A stretch of DNA of 64,000 nt, taken from contig JACCGJ010019683.1 in assembly GCA_013407085.1 (NCBI GenBank), positions 124,001-188,000 on the forward strand, given 5' to 3'. The notes below the pieces were generated by a model. It saw only the letters and a program-made list of their open reading frames with translations. It searched no databases and was not told the DNA's origin. Positions 11,560-23,489 of this stretch are shown here, in pieces. The DNA comes from Atriophallophorus winterbourni (lineage: Eukaryota > Platyhelminthes > Trematoda > Plagiorchiida > Microphallidae). Position numbers and translations under genes: made by a program. The stretch's first letter is position 1. Every line of letters starts with the position of its first letter.

Positions 11560-13487
11560 GTTACTTGACATGTCACTTATTCGCCATGACCGTGAAACGA
11601 GAGCAGGAGTAGTAGCTTTGTACTACAGACAAAACCTGCGCCGTGGAAGTACGGATCCAGATATCGTGTTACGGGATACATTATGGTGTTCAGTCCGATT
11701 AGATAACGGCGAAGACTGTGTTTTGGGAGTAGTATATCGCCCACCATCTGCACAGGAAACTTACAATCTGGCCCTACTCGATTGAATTCACATGGTTACT
11801 TCCAGCTTCATTTTTAGATTTTTAATCATGGGTGACTTCAATTTATCGAATCTGCAGAGCAGCACAATTCATCCAGAACACTTCCTGTAACGCGAATTCA
11901 GTTGTTTGCTGGATGATATTCCTCTTTATAACCATATTGCATGTAATGCCCCAAACCGCAGAACCGATGTACATTAACCCTTGGATTTCGTTCTGACAAG
12001 CAATGAACACGATATTGATAGCGTTTCTAACGAATGTCCACATGGACTAAATGATCACGACGTTATCCAGTTTAAATATCTGTTTGAAGATGTTGGAACA
12101 AATGATTCCCTTAAATCAGTTAGACGGATTTGAGTGATTCTCTTATAAACACGATTAACTGCCAACCGGAAACCGGCAACGTATGTGAGTTTTGGGTATG
12201 GCTAATATCTAATCTCAAGAATTCAATTGAAGTGAGCTACGAATTTGTCCTCAGGAACACAAAAACCACGAATTTAAACTAAGAAGCCGAACTCGTAAGT
12301 GGTTAAATGTACGAAACATTGCTTGGCGACACCATCGGCAAAAACAACCATTAGAGACCTGGGAAACATTAGATTTACTGCGGAACAAATTAAACTAATT
12401 TGTCATCTAGGACTATTTATAGTTACAATAACAGATACCACGCTTGATGGGGCTCAACCCCAAAATACTTTATCGTATGGTTAACGATCAAGCTAAGGTG
12501 AAACCTGGAGTTGCGTCCGTGAAGACATCAGCTGGACCAACAGCAACTGCATCAGAAACTGCTGAATATTTATCCACGTTTTATTCATCTGTATTCAGCC
12601 CGAGAGAACATGCATTAAATATCCCAAATCAAACCATTTGAACCACGGTTGTCATGAGTGAAATAAATATAACGTCGAAAAGCGTCTTTTAAGCATTACT
12701 TAATCTAAAAACCGGAGAGTCTTCCGTGACCGACGAAACAATCCCGCTAATATTGAAGCAATGTTCGAATTTGCCATTCAAACCACTCACATATCTACCT
12801 AATTAGTACAAAGAGCACAAAACTGGTCGTGGGGTGTGTGTGATGGAAATGCATTCAAATGTTCAAACAAACACTGGCAAATAGAGTGATCCCGACAGAT
12901 TGGAAACGCAGGATAAATTCTCCTAGTTATAAATGTGGAAATGGCTCGGATGTTTTTAATTACCGACCCGTTACTCGGTTACCTCTGATTTTCAAAAAAA
13001 CTTGAGTGCCTCATTTTTGACGATCTAATCATACATTTCGGAAATAATCAGTTGCTACCGAGGAAACAGCATGGATTTAGACGGAATTATTCCTGTTTAT
13101 CTAATTTACTGATAACGCTATATGATTGGACACAAGCTGTAGATAAAGGACAAGCAATACACGCCTGTTACCTTGATATCTCCAAAGAATTTCATCATGT
13201 TAACTATACCCTACTACTGCAGACGCCAGAAAATCTTGGTATCGCCAGATAATTGTTGAATTGTCTAAATGACCACCTAACAAGTGCGCGTTGACGGTGC
13301 ATTGTCGAAGCCAATCGCATCAACTAGCGGAGTTCCCCAAGGTTCAGTCCTTGGACCGATCCTATTTCTGGTTTATGACAACGAAGTAATGAAAACCGTT
13401 CAATGTAACATTTCGTTATTCGCAGATGATATAAAGCTATTGTGTTTCATCCATAGCCAAAAATTCAGTATGCTATTCGCTCCATAA
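11560..13487 (+). mobile_element. Degenerate CR1-type retrotransposon, interrupted
   Basis: Endonuclease pieces (SLIRHDRETRAGVVALYYRQ, DTLWCSVRLDNGEDCVLGVV at 11570-11780, MGDFNLSNLQ at about 11826) are followed by linker and RT pieces: [59 protein letters not shown] and FADDIKLL. The order is that of a nearly complete ORF2. The DNA stops matching at about 13487, where a Penelope-like element begins. A hammerhead module interrupts it at about 12795-12860. Confidence 0.85.
12795..12860 (+). repeat. Decayed hammerhead module inserted in a CR1 frame
   Basis: The segment aligns with the module at 10.01 kb: the core CTGATGAG is now CTAATTAG, stem II and GAAA are mutated, but CTGGTCGTGGGGTGTGTG and GGAAATGCATTCAAATG are clear. 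It sits between CR1 RT sequence encoding PLTY and QTLANR, so it is a short later insertion. Confidence 0.65.
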
Positions 13488-14885
13488 GTTCAAGAAGTTA
13501 TTAGAGTTTTATAAGAAACGTTCATCAGAAAAATTTAATCGATCATTTTCTAGCAACCAGTATTCGAGTGTTTTCAAGTTATCTAATCGGCAACTTTCGC
13601 AAGCTCAGCAAAGATTGTTGGAGAAGGGCTTGAATTTCCGCATAAGTAAGAGCTTGGTGAAGGCTGAGGATAATATTACTTGTATTGAGTGATCATGAAA
13701 TGCATTTCCAAATGAACAGGCAGATGCGGTATGAAACCATATCTATGATGTCATTAAAACCAGGAACAAGGCGATGCAAACCTTGATTCACACGAAAGAC
13801 AAGTACTTCATACGCTGAAGCAAGATACAAATATAGCCATTACTAAGGCTGATAAAGGTAAAGTAACGGTAATTTTGAACAAAATTGAATATTTTGACAA
13901 GGTTGGAGTACACTAATCAGAGGGCTCTTATGAACGGATAGATAATGGAAAAATGAAAAAGGTAATGGATAACTGCAACAAGGGTAGTCTCTACGTACTT
14001 ACGATGCGTTAAGGAGAGTTTAAAAAAGGGCTTGTGGTATAACCTGTATCCCAAGTCTACTCTAACTCATATGTTCTACGACCTACCTAAAATACACAAA
14101 GAAACCATTCCCTAAGACCTATAGTCGACGGTATCTGATCACCTGCTCACAAGTCAGCAAGACATTTGGCTTATTTCTTGAAACCTCAAGTCGGCAATAC
14201 AGCCTCGTTCAGCAAGAACGCATATGACTTTACAGCACGCTTATAGTCCTTAAAAATTGATGACGATTATGTGAGCGCTTTGTTCACCAACGTCGATACA
14301 ACCTGTGCGTTACAACTAGCTAGACTGACCTTGGAATCTGGTGCCAGTTTGTCAGATGGCACAAACTTGAGCGTCCAGCAAATTATCAACGGTGTATCGC
14401 TCTTCCTAACCATGAACCGATTGGTATTTAATGAGTAATTATATCGACAAAAAGAAGGGTTGACAGTGTGTTCACCGATATCTGCAGTACTCGCGAACAT
14501 GTAGATGGAGCATTTCGAAAACAAAGCCCTTAACAATGAAGGGGCAAAGCCAAAATTACGGTGGAGTTAAGTTGAAGACACATTTGTTATTATTAAGTAA
14601 GATCAGTTAGAGTCCTTCTTCAACCATTTAATAGTAGACGGGAAAATAAAAACTTCTAGCGGAAACCTATCGATACAGATGCGGCAACCCGGCATGCGAG
14701 GGAATATCAATCCCTTATTCGTGATTCCGACTTGGTGGAACACGTTTTAGATACAGGTCACAGCGTCGACCTAGACAATGTGGTAATATTGAGACTCGGT
14801 ATTAAACCGTATAGCGAAATCCTACATGTGGAGGCGGTCGAAATTGCCAAGGTCAACTGGCGGTAATTAAGTTGGATGGGGTAGA
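13488..14885 (+). mobile_element. Degenerate Penelope-like retroelement (RT plus GIY-YIG remnant)
   Basis: Pieces in order are QAQQRLLEKGLNFRISKS (13600-13660), the ITKADKGKVTVIL box (about 13840-13880), FYDLPKIHKET, VSALFTNVDTTCALQLA, NLSVQQIINGVSLFLTMNR, SPISAVLANM, and a mutated catalytic segment before DTFVII (about 14575). The last part, EYQSLIRDSDLVEHVLDTGH followed by SVDLDNV, resembles the carboxy end of the GIY-YIG endonuclease of Penelope-like elements. Many stops. It follows directly on broken CR1 sequence. Confidence 0.8.
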
Positions 14886-14999
14886 AATCTCCGCAATCTG
14901 GCGCTCGGCACTGATGCTTAGGTAAATACTTGTTTTCACCTTATGTTGTTGTTGTTGGTCTCCTTTGGTCGATGTCGAACATGAATGTACATCACAATC

Positions 15000-16712
15000 G
15001 AATGAATTTTCATGTTTTACAGCTTTTTGAATGACTAAACTTTTCGATTCGGGAGGAACAATTGAAACAGGAATCGAAACGTTGTGCGATATTTCGATAA
15101 ATCCAATGATTGTTGCAAGTCATTTGCTCAAACGAAAGGTAGGAAAATCCCCAGGAGCTGATGATATCACACCGGATGTGCTCAGGTTCTGTCACCGTCA
15201 GCTTTGTGAACCGCTCTCCAGCCTGTTTAACTATTCGTTGCACAAGGGAGTTGTACCGAAAGATTGGAAGTCCGGCGTGATAACACCTATCTTCAAAGGC
15301 GGTTGCCGATCTGACGCTGCAAATTATCGTCCCGTCACACTTTTACCTGTTATTGCTAAGCTCATGGAACGTATAGTCTCGGAAAGTATAGTTGCACACT
15401 TCGAATCGCATAATTTGTTTTTGCTAGCGCAGCATGGATTTCGATCACACCGATCTTGTCTCAAAAATGTTCTCCTCACGTTAGACGACTGGACAAAGGA
15501 GATGGATAAAAGTTCTTGCATCCACGTCTGTTACCTAGACATTTCGAAAGCTTTTGACAGAGTCAATCATCATTTGCTTCTTCAAAAACTGATGCGTATA
15601 GGAATATGTGATCCACTCCCCCATGGTTGTGCGACTACCTGTCAGATCGCGACGCCCGAGTTAAAGTTAACGGAGCGCTATCCAAACGTTCGAAACCACC
15701 AGTGGAGTCCCACAAGGGTCTGTGCCAGGCCCGCTCCTTTATCTGTTGTACATAAATGATTTACCCCCCCGCCTTCATATCGTCCAAAATGGTCCTGTTC
15801 GCGGATGATATGAAAATTTGGACGCCAATAAGTTCTGCAGAGGATTGTGAGAAACTGCAAACGAATTTGGACAGCGTGTCGAATTGGGCGGCCATGAATG
15901 ACATGTCATTCAACATACAGAAATGTAAGATGCTCCATCTTGGCAAGAATGTTCCTTGGACATATCGATTGGGAACTGAAAACCTAGCATGGAGCTCGTT
16001 AGAAAAAGATCTTGGAGTGTGGATTAGCGGGAACCTGAAGAGCACAGCGCACTGTCAGAACATATATCGACGGGCAAACAGATTGTTAGGTAACTTTCGA
16101 AGAATATTTGGAAGATTCTCTCTGGTAACTTTACCAAGGATAATGAATGTCTACCTTCGCCCTACGATGGAGTATGCGGTAGAGGTCTGAGCTCCTTGGC
16201 TGCGAAAGGATATTGCTCTCTTCGATAAAATCTATCATAGAGCAACAAAGTTAGTGATGGGTCTTCGCACTGTTCCGTAAACCGAAAGATTGCGACGTCT
16301 GGGTCTATGCGACTTTACCCAATGGAGGATTCGACGCGATATTATTCTGACTTATAGAATTGTGTCTACCGAAGGACATTCACTAAAACACTTGCTTGAT
16401 GTGTGTGATGGGAAAGTGACACGCGGACATACCTTATCCCTTTACGTCCCAAGTTCCCGTATTGACTGTAGGCGCCATTTTTTTCGCCATACGTGCTACA
16501 TTTCTTTGGAATTCCCTACTCCAACATGTGTTTAAAGTGAAATTGGACTTACATATGCAAAAGAATAACATTCGTGAGCCTTAAATTTGATATTCTCTAT
16601 TGCTTTTACACTATTGTATTTTTTCATGTTTTATTAATACCGTCATCCTGTGGTTTTGTAAAGTATTAACTTTTTTAACGATAAATCTTTGAATTTGAAT
16701 TTGAATTTCCAG
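15000..16712 (+). mobile_element. CR1-type retrotransposon, RT region and 3' end
   Basis: An open frame 15031-15759 encodes fingers and palm: HLLKRKVGKSPGADDITPDV, GVITPIFKGGCRSDAANYRP, QHGFRSHRSCLKNVLLTLDD and LDISKAFDRVNHHLLLQKL. After a frameshift, 15756-16190 carries FADDMKIW, EKDLGVWISGNLK and MNVYLRPTMEYAV. A stop and frameshifts follow. The tail is a TTTGAA/TTTGAATT repeat at 16689-16712. It is 5' truncated: the endonuclease is absent. Confidence 0.88.
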
Positions 16713-17475
16713 CAGCGCTTGCAATGATGGTCAGAACTCTGTTGTAGTGCGTCGGTTACACGCCGGCGGCGTGATCCGCGTTCAGCAGCCAAGAGCTGTA
16801 TCTGCTCCTTCCCAGCTTGCAGACGACGCTTTACACAATGCCTCCAAAGTGAGCTGTCAAGAGCAAGTTCTTCCCAGCTTGCGGGGTCAATGTCAAAAGA
16901 TTTCATATCTCTTTTGCAAACTTCTTTGTATAGCAAGTGCGGTCTGCCCAATGGTCGACTTCCTAATTGCAACTCACCGTAGAGTAGATCTTTCGGAATA
17001 CGAACATTTTCCATTCTGTAGACATGACCAAGCCACCGCAGGTGGCGCTGTCGCGATAGGGTGAACATGCTCTGTAGACCAGCTTTGGAAATCACTTCAG
17101 TGTTAGTCACTCTGTCCATCCACGGATGCTTCGTAGATGGAAAGCATTCATCTTCCGTTCCTGTCTTGCGTGGGTGGTCCAGGTTCCACTGCCATACAGT
17201 AAAGCATTTAGTACGCACGCCCTGTACACCATCATCTTTGTCTTTACAGTCAGCTTGCGGTTACCCCAAACACGAGAGTTCAATCGGGACAAAATGACAG
17301 CGGCTCTGCCAATCCGCTTATCAATCTCCGTGTCTAGCGAGAGGTTATCCGCAATGGTTGAACCAAGATATGTGAAATGATGTACTGGTTCATGCTGACA
17401 GTTTCTAACAGCGATGATTGGAGGCGATACAGTCCCTTGACCAAGGACTTTGGTCTTGCTCATGCTTAACCTTAG
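16713..17475 (-). mobile_element. RTE-type non-LTR retrotransposon, 3' end
   Basis: Two overlapping minus-strand frames encode the RT carboxy-terminal region typical of RTE-like elements. 17463-17107 has SKTKVLG, FTYLGSTIADNLSLDTEIDK, RAAVILSRLNSRVWGN and YRACVLNALLYGSGTW. 17218 downward has PWMDRVTNTEVISKAGLQSM, RQRHLRWLGHVYRM and RIPKDLLYGEL. One frameshift lies near 17.1-17.2 kb. Its 3' end abuts the CR1 tail repeat at 16712, so one element landed at the other's simple-repeat tail. The catalytic palm is absent. Confidence 0.8.
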
Positions 17476-17595
17476 CCCAGTTAGTTATGTTTTATTCGCA
17501 TGTTGGCCGCTGTGTCACCCGACCTTGACCGTGTTCACTTGTATTAGATTGATGTGGATACACATTAGTAGGCAAATCGACCACTGATCCTGGTC

Positions 17596-17692
17596 ATGCC
17601 TACGAGACATGAAACGCCACAGGCGTAGTATAGGTTGTTTAGCGGTAAGGTCAAATTAGTAGTGGGGGGTTGACTACTACTACTTCTCAAGG
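17596..17692 (+). repeat. Dispersed repeat shared with 55548-55640
   Basis: Both places share CTACGAGAC, then TTTAGCGGTAAGGTCAAAT and GGGGTTGACTA with the same spacing. At 55.5 kb the repeat lies beside a Penelope-like element. I cannot tell whether it is a Penelope end or an independent short element. Confidence 0.55.
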
Positions 17693-17694
17693 AT

Positions 17695-18215
17695 CATGAA
17701 TACATACATGAGACCAGTCATGGAAGGACGTTGAACTTATGCAGAGAATCTATCCCCGTTTAACAAAACTAGTTGTCCGCATCCAAAACAATCAGTATAA
17801 AGAAAAGATAGCTCAACTGATTCTGTTCGACTTTCCTTAACGGCGAATCAGTGGAGACCTTATTCCACTTTACAAAATATTCCATACCCCAAACCATCCA
17901 TTACAGGATTTATTCACGCGAAGGGATACGAGGAATTATCGGACCCATGAATATTGACGCCTAAACTGTAGAAGTTATTTTCATTCTCTCCGTGTCTGTT
18001 TTACTTGGAACAGTTTACCTTGTTTACTCCAATAGCTTGCATGACTTTGAAATGAAATTAGACGTGTTTTTATTGAATTTACTCGTTTCCCGAATTCTTA
18101 TATACTGCCTAATCTAATTCCTTTTCTTGTTTTATACACTTACATTTCACTTTTTACCATCCTATCGTTATTATTAAGCTTGTTGCTTTTTAGACCATTA
18201 AAAACATTGAATTAA
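17695..18215 (+). mobile_element. CR1 3' fragment
   Basis: Nucleotide similarity to 22430-23000 is high. It includes MNTYMRPV, then a small deletion, KIAQLILFDFP, and the 3' UTR ending TTGCTTTTTAGACCATTAAA. Frameshifted. It directly abuts a minus-strand CR1 copy at 18216. Confidence 0.75.
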
Positions 18216-20870
18216 CTTAAATTACGATTCCCGCTTTTAGTGTGTGTTTAAATAATTCACATAGTGAGCCGCAAAGCTCCAGGTCGCATGACTTCAGAAA
18301 AGCCGGCGTTATTCCGTCTTGCAGTGGGGATTTTTCAACGATAAGCCTGCGTAAATGCTTTCGCACAACCGTAGGATATACACCAACATAAGTTATGTTT
18401 TTTACCTTTATTGAACGTGGCAAAGGTGCAGGCAGAGCCATCCTCTGGACAAAAGACAAGCACATAAACGGTTGCTAGGGCATCAGCTGTACCCATGACA
18501 TTATCTGTCAATCCGCCCGCTGTCTGAACTGGAAAAACTCCCAGTTTAACCTTAGCCGCGTTGTTTAAAATCGTGTAGAGAATCTTAATATGTCGTTCCA
18601 TCTAGTCTCTCTTCATCCAATGGTGATATTGCTTGTCTTCGCGAATTAAGGACGTCACCTTGTTGCGGACATTTCGAAAATGTTCCCAGGATACGTCTGT
18701 TCAAGTGATCCTGTGTGTAGCCCATGCCGAATTTCGTATGGCTATCCACTTTCGAGTGCGGCTGCGGAGTTTGAAACAAAATATTCTTGCTTTTCTTTTC
18801 GGAGTATAGGCTGAATTTTCGTCTATTTTCATACCGATGAGTCTTAAAGGCTGGAACGTTGAGTTTCTGCATTCGTAAGATCGAGGTGACTCTCTTCTAG
18901 CATCTTAAGTGCTTCGCGAAGGCCAAAGCAACCAAGCCTTCTGATGAGTTTGACGTCATTAGGTGCTCTACTGGAGCAGCACACAAATTCGAAGAACAAC
19001 ACGAGGTGGTCACTTAGACCCCGAAGACTATGATACTGCTGCTGTTGCTTCAGAAGTGAGAATCAAATCTAGGATTGAAGATTCGTCGGGGCTTCTTTGT
19101 TGAGTGAAGGAATTTACATGGTTGTAAAAGGAAATGAAATGAATCTTCTCGCGGTATTTGTACTCAAGTGATTGCTGCGGGTGCGATCTTTTGCTTCAAA
19201 ACTGCGGAAATTTGGAATAACCCATTATGAGTAGTTGGTTTTCGCTCAGATTTACAGCGTTACGCATTATTTCTAGCAACATTTCTTTATGGGCCTAAGA
19301 TGAGGTGGGTGAGTGGTTAATTGCAACAAGGATGCAGCTACACCACATGGTATCCTCCAGCTCAAACCGTATTTCAGAAAGAGTTGTGCAGTTAAGACGC
19401 TCGTGGTAATACACAGTTACACCACCACCTGTTCTTGAGCGGTCTCGCCGAAGCAGGATCATGTTGGCAATTGCCAACTCGCAATCATTCACCTTATCAT
19501 GGAACCACGTCTCGATTACAGCGATAATGTCAGCAATAACTGATTGCTGAAATGATTTAATTCAGCTAATTTGTTCCGCAAAACTGCGCATTTGTCTATA
19601 AACAGTTAATACTTGTTTTGGTATGTATCGATGATGTATGAATGGTGTCTATTGGTCCGAACCTTTGTGATTTTTCGAAACGTCTTCTGAGTTTGTGTTT
19701 TCAGTGTCATTAAATGGTTTTGCTTTAGCTTGTGTTTCTGAGACTGCCTTAAATGTGCTTAGTCTGACGTAACTAGGGATATTTTTCATGTGTAATGATC
19801 AAGTATGTCTGACGACGTCTGTCATAACACTAGTTAGGAAAGTGAATTGCAATGGAGATTATCCATCATTTTTGTAATTTGATGACCGGGGTATCCTGAA
19901 GGTACTCACAAAGCACACTCCCGCGTTCCTATCGTTACTGCGATGTAGAGCTACTGTTTTTGTCGTGTTGTTTTTTAACAGCCTCTGACGTACTAGCAAC
20001 ATCTGGAAAGCCTAGAAGGATAGGACTGCGCTCGTTGCTCCTCTTGCAGAAATCGAGACGGCCTTTTCTTTCCCATCAGTTATGTTGACGTAGATTCGAG
20101 TATTGTACTCTGGAAACGCACGTAGCAAGTAAGAATTTGAAATATCAGTTTCCATATCCTTCTAACTGCCTAATGTTATATTCAGTAGACGTGGTTCACC
20201 GAAATTCAGGTAGCTTGAGTGGCAAACCAAAAGTGTAACTGCTGTAGGTCTGATGGTTTCCAAACCCATCATCATACAGAGTTTGAACCTTCTATCTAGG
20301 TCGCGTCTCTGTCTATTCGCAAATAGTGTCTACCTGGATTTCTGTATATTGGTGCAGATTACACTGAGATTTTTTGAGGTCTTTCGGGCTGTGAACTTTG
20401 GATTTGAAGCCAATGGTTTTAGCTGAACCTTCAAATGAACGGACGGCTTGGTCTTCATAACCTATTCAATGTCAGAAGAGTTTAGGTCAGACATGCCGTT
20501 GACGGTCGGTTTTTATAAATGTTGAGTATTGATTATAAAAGCGCTTCACAAGAAACTCCGACAGTTCTATAACAGTTAAGCGTTCGCGTGTAACGATCTG
20601 CGGCTATGTATATTTTGTCTGGTTGGCATTACAGACTATATTTTCCGATTTTCCGGTAGTAGTACCGGCATACGTAGAGTTCTGCGCTTTAACTAGAGTT
20701 TTAAATGATGCCTTTAATGTTGCATGCCGAGATCTAAGCTCAGCATGAGTGCATCCATGTTCAATTGTTGTACACATTTTGACTCTCGTTTGGTTTCGTT
20801 CAACATTGTTTATACACATAGCATACCCCAGGAATATCTCAGTCATTTAGGATCTATATCGCTTCCTCGG
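18216..20870 (-). mobile_element. CR1-type retrotransposon, ORF1 plus 5' half of ORF2
   Basis: Reading from 20.87 kb leftwards: a coiled-coil-like ORF1 piece (TTIEHGCTHAELRSRHATLK, about 20780), an ORF1 middle matching PRLLNITL and RIYVNITDGKEKAVS, and an ORF1 end with FLTSVMTDVVR. Then ORF2 endonuclease (NDCELAIANMILLRRDRSRT, FELEDTMWCS at 19.3-19.5 kb), the linker (ILYTILNNAAKVKLGVFPVQ) and the first RT motif (VEKSPLQDGITPAFLKSC). It stops at 18216. ORF2 is the subfamily found at 5.9-8.7 kb; ORF1 is clearly diverged from the ORF1 at 5.3 kb. Confidence 0.82.
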
Positions 20871-21429
20871 TCAATGATTTGTCACATTTTGCGTGCACGC
20901 GTGTAATTAGTTGCGACACGTGACAGATCTTACCTTACCACTAATCACCTTCGCACAGACGACACGTTTTGCGAGCAGCAGTTTACCTTCTTTTAACTGG
21001 GTCAACCAAAAGTACAACCAATTCTGTAAAAATGGGTACGGTCGGGGTTGGTTGATATGGCATCGTGTGGCGTTGGCGCAAAGTGACGAGGTTTATTTCG
21101 TCACCAGATTTAGCCGCGAGTTGCCAGTTTCCCGTTGAGAATGTTGGTATGAAATTGATTGCACGGTGTGTAATCCTTCAAGTAGTTCCCGACAGTTGGA
21201 GATTCAAAGGGACAACCGAATCCCGACACATTTTCCGATTGACCCAAATGTTCACCATACCCAATTGTGAAATCGGTATTAACATTGGTTTGCAAATAAT
21301 CTACGAAAGCCTAGCAACTGTCTAATGCTTGGAACCACATTGCTAAATGTGAGCAACATTTCGCCTCGTTAACCGATGCCAAATCACATATTTTGTTTAT
21401 ATTTGCGACTACTCATCCGTGCCAAGATC

Positions 21430-21600
21430 ATCGAACTATTCACAAAGTTGATCACGTCGGTCCATAATGGAAGCACTGGACTCGAGTTTCGCTCTTATTT
21501 GAGCTCATCAGCAGTGCATAACCTCCGCCTCGGGTGGGACTCGATCCTCCGATCATCACAATTGTAGTCCCGTGCCTTAACGACTTGGGCTACCGTCCAC
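21430..21600 (-). repeat. tRNA-like/hammerhead SINE (Sm-alpha-like)
   Basis: On the minus strand from about 21598 there is a tRNA-like promoter: an A-box-like TAGCCCAAGTCGTTAAGG, and about 35 nt later a B-box-like GGATCGAGTCC. A hammerhead ribozyme follows at once. This order (Pol III type-2 promoter, then hammerhead) is that described for the schistosome Sm-alpha family. Both outer limits are uncertain because no second copy is present in the window. Confidence 0.7.
21473..21517 (-). ncRNA. Hammerhead ribozyme, core intact
   Basis: Minus strand, 5' to 3': stem I GCACUG (21517-21512), CUGAUGA (21511-21505), stem II GCUC (21504-21501), loop AAAUAA (21500-21495), GAGC (21494-21491), GAAA (21490-21487), short stem III CUCGAG (21486-21481), U16.1 and C17 (21480, 21479), then stem I CAGUGC (21478-21473). 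Every conserved core base is present, the cleavage triplet is GUC, and both stems pair perfectly. Predicted cleavage lies between 21479 and 21478. The stem III loop is minimal, as in other retroelement hammerheads. Confidence 0.88.
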
Positions 21601-21989
21601 CGTTTGACCGATCACAATTAAGCGTTTATGAACTGTTCTCCAAACTGGCACATTTGAGTAACTTTGTTAGCCCTATCAGTTCAGAAGGAGCCAGCAACAT
21701 CTGTTGTGGTCGCCCAACCGAACAGATCTCCGTGTTTTTATGTTCATCACGTTTTGTGCGCAGACTTCGAGGGTACTCGGTCCAACGATAACCACGTCCC
21801 CGCTAATTTGACACCCACTTGACCCCATTGTGTCCTTATTCATTCCTCAGGTCAACCATTCCAACGTTAATCAAGTTCCCCCATGATTTTCATAGCCAAG
21901 GAGAACACCAATTTGTCAAATGCGTCTAATACGCGCATGACGAACAATAAAAACGCGTCTTTCTTATATCGGAATATCCTGTTATAATA

Positions 21990-23035
21990 ACTCTGTCAAC
22001 AACATGTCCACAAGGTTCAGTCCATTTCCGATCCTCTTTCTGGTTTATGTCAATGAAATACCTAAAATTGTTCCATGTAACATTTCGTTATTTGCGGACG
22101 ACATGAAGATTTGGTGCAGCATTCGTAGTCCAGAAGACTGTCTGCTATTACAAAAGGATCTTGATACGCTTCACAGCTGGTCGTTGAAGAACAAACTGCC
22201 GTTTAACTTCAACAAATGCAGGATCATGATGTGGGGAATCAAGTAGAGTTCACATATCACATAGGTTCGCATGTCCTTGAAAATTGCAGTGAAGAAAAAG
22301 ATTTGGGTGTCTGGATATGCTCCAGTTTAAAAACATCACTTCAAACTAACAGTGCCTTTAAAAAAGCAACACGTGTTCTAAATCTACTCAAACGTGTATT
22401 TGGGAAATTTTCGCCCAAGATATTCCCAAGGATCATGAATACATACTTGAGACCAGTCATGGAATACGGTGTGCAGTCATGGTCTCCGTGGCTCAAGAGG
22501 GATGTGGAACTTATGCAGCGAATCTATCACCGCTCAACAAAGCTAGTTCTCAGCATCCGAAACAAACATATAAAGAAAGGATAGCTCAACTGAATCTGTT
22601 CGATTTTCCCTATCGACGAATCAGAGGAGACCTTATCTTACTTTACAAAACATTCCATACCCCGAACCATCCCTTACAGGATTATTCACGCGAAGGGATA
22701 CGAGGAATTATCGGACCCATGAATATGTGCTGGTCGTACCCCATTCCCGCCTGAACTGTAGAAGGTATTTTTACTCTGTCCGTGTCTGTTTTACTTGGAA
22801 CAGTTTACCTTCAACCGTTGCTCATGCCACTAGCTTGCATGACTTTAAAACGAAATTAGACGAATTTTTTGCATTATTCGTTTCCAGAATACTTATATAT
22901 TGTTTAATCTATGTTCTTATTGTTTATACACTTAAATTTCAATTTTTTACCATCCTATGGTTGTTGTTAAGCTTGTTGCTTTTTAGACCATTAAAAACCT
23001 TGAATTACCTGAATTACCTTGTACCGGTTGTCATC
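21990..23035 (+). mobile_element. CR1-type retrotransposon, palm to 3' end
   Basis: Overlapping frames (22004-22246, 22216-22584, 22479-22754, 22727-23149) hold FLVYVNEIPKIVPCNISLFA, the catalytic FADDMKIW, NKLPFNFNKCRIM, EKDLGVWICSSLK, MNTYLRPVMEYGVQSWSPWL, RIRGDLILLYKTFHTPNHPL and LNCRRYFYSVRVCFTWNSLP. Three small indels break the frame. 5' truncated near 21990. The 3' end has TTGAATTACC-type repeats at about 22996-23020. Confidence 0.87.
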
Positions 23036-23149
23036 CTCGATCTTGACAATCCTAAGCGACTAGAATTGTCGTGGAAGATTAAGATCGACATGCATGCTGA
23101 GCAATTCTTGGTTTACCTTGTGTTTGCACGTGCGATAAAGTTCCGCTGA

Positions 23150-23400
23150 CCGTTAATACTGCTTGCGAAAGACGCATTGTCACTTCCACGTTATCAAGAT
23201 CTATGCTGTGACGTGTGAATAGAACGTGTTCAGCTATGCATGAATCCCGGATCAGGGATTGATATTCACTGAAATTGGAGGTTGCTTTCCGACACACTTT
23301 CTGAGTCAATTCATCGGAATGTAAAGTTGTCTTGATGTTTGCCCGATATAAACACTCGGAAAACCCTTGCACTTGATTTCGCATACACAGCTATTTGCGC
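23150..23400 (-). mobile_element. Penelope-like element, GIY-YIG 3' fragment
   Basis: The minus strand reads EYQSLIRDSCIAEHVLFTRH followed by SIDLDNVEV, the same segment as the end of the Penelope-like copy at 14.70-14.80 kb. Before it come KVCRKATSNF and YRANIKTTLHSDELTQKV. Only about 80 codons of the endonuclease end remain. Confidence 0.65.
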
Positions 23401-23489
23401 AGCATGAAGGTCTCTTATCTTTTGAGATGCAATAAAAATGCACTGCCTTTCTTAAAGGTTACTATTATACCTGAATTAGTCTGAGTCTA

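Noticed and set aside
16747..17380. Plus-strand genes in 16.75-17.38 kb
   Set aside because: They are shadows of the minus-strand RTE coding region.
20911..21325. Short plus-strand coding ORFs in 20.9-21.3 kb
   Set aside because: No motif, no shared repeat and overlapping frames of random appearance; left as unassigned flank of the SINE.
21525..21598. A genuine tRNA gene on the minus strand
   Set aside because: A- and B-box-like sequences are present, but no full cloverleaf or acceptor stem could be formed and the sequence runs directly into a hammerhead; it is a SINE head.
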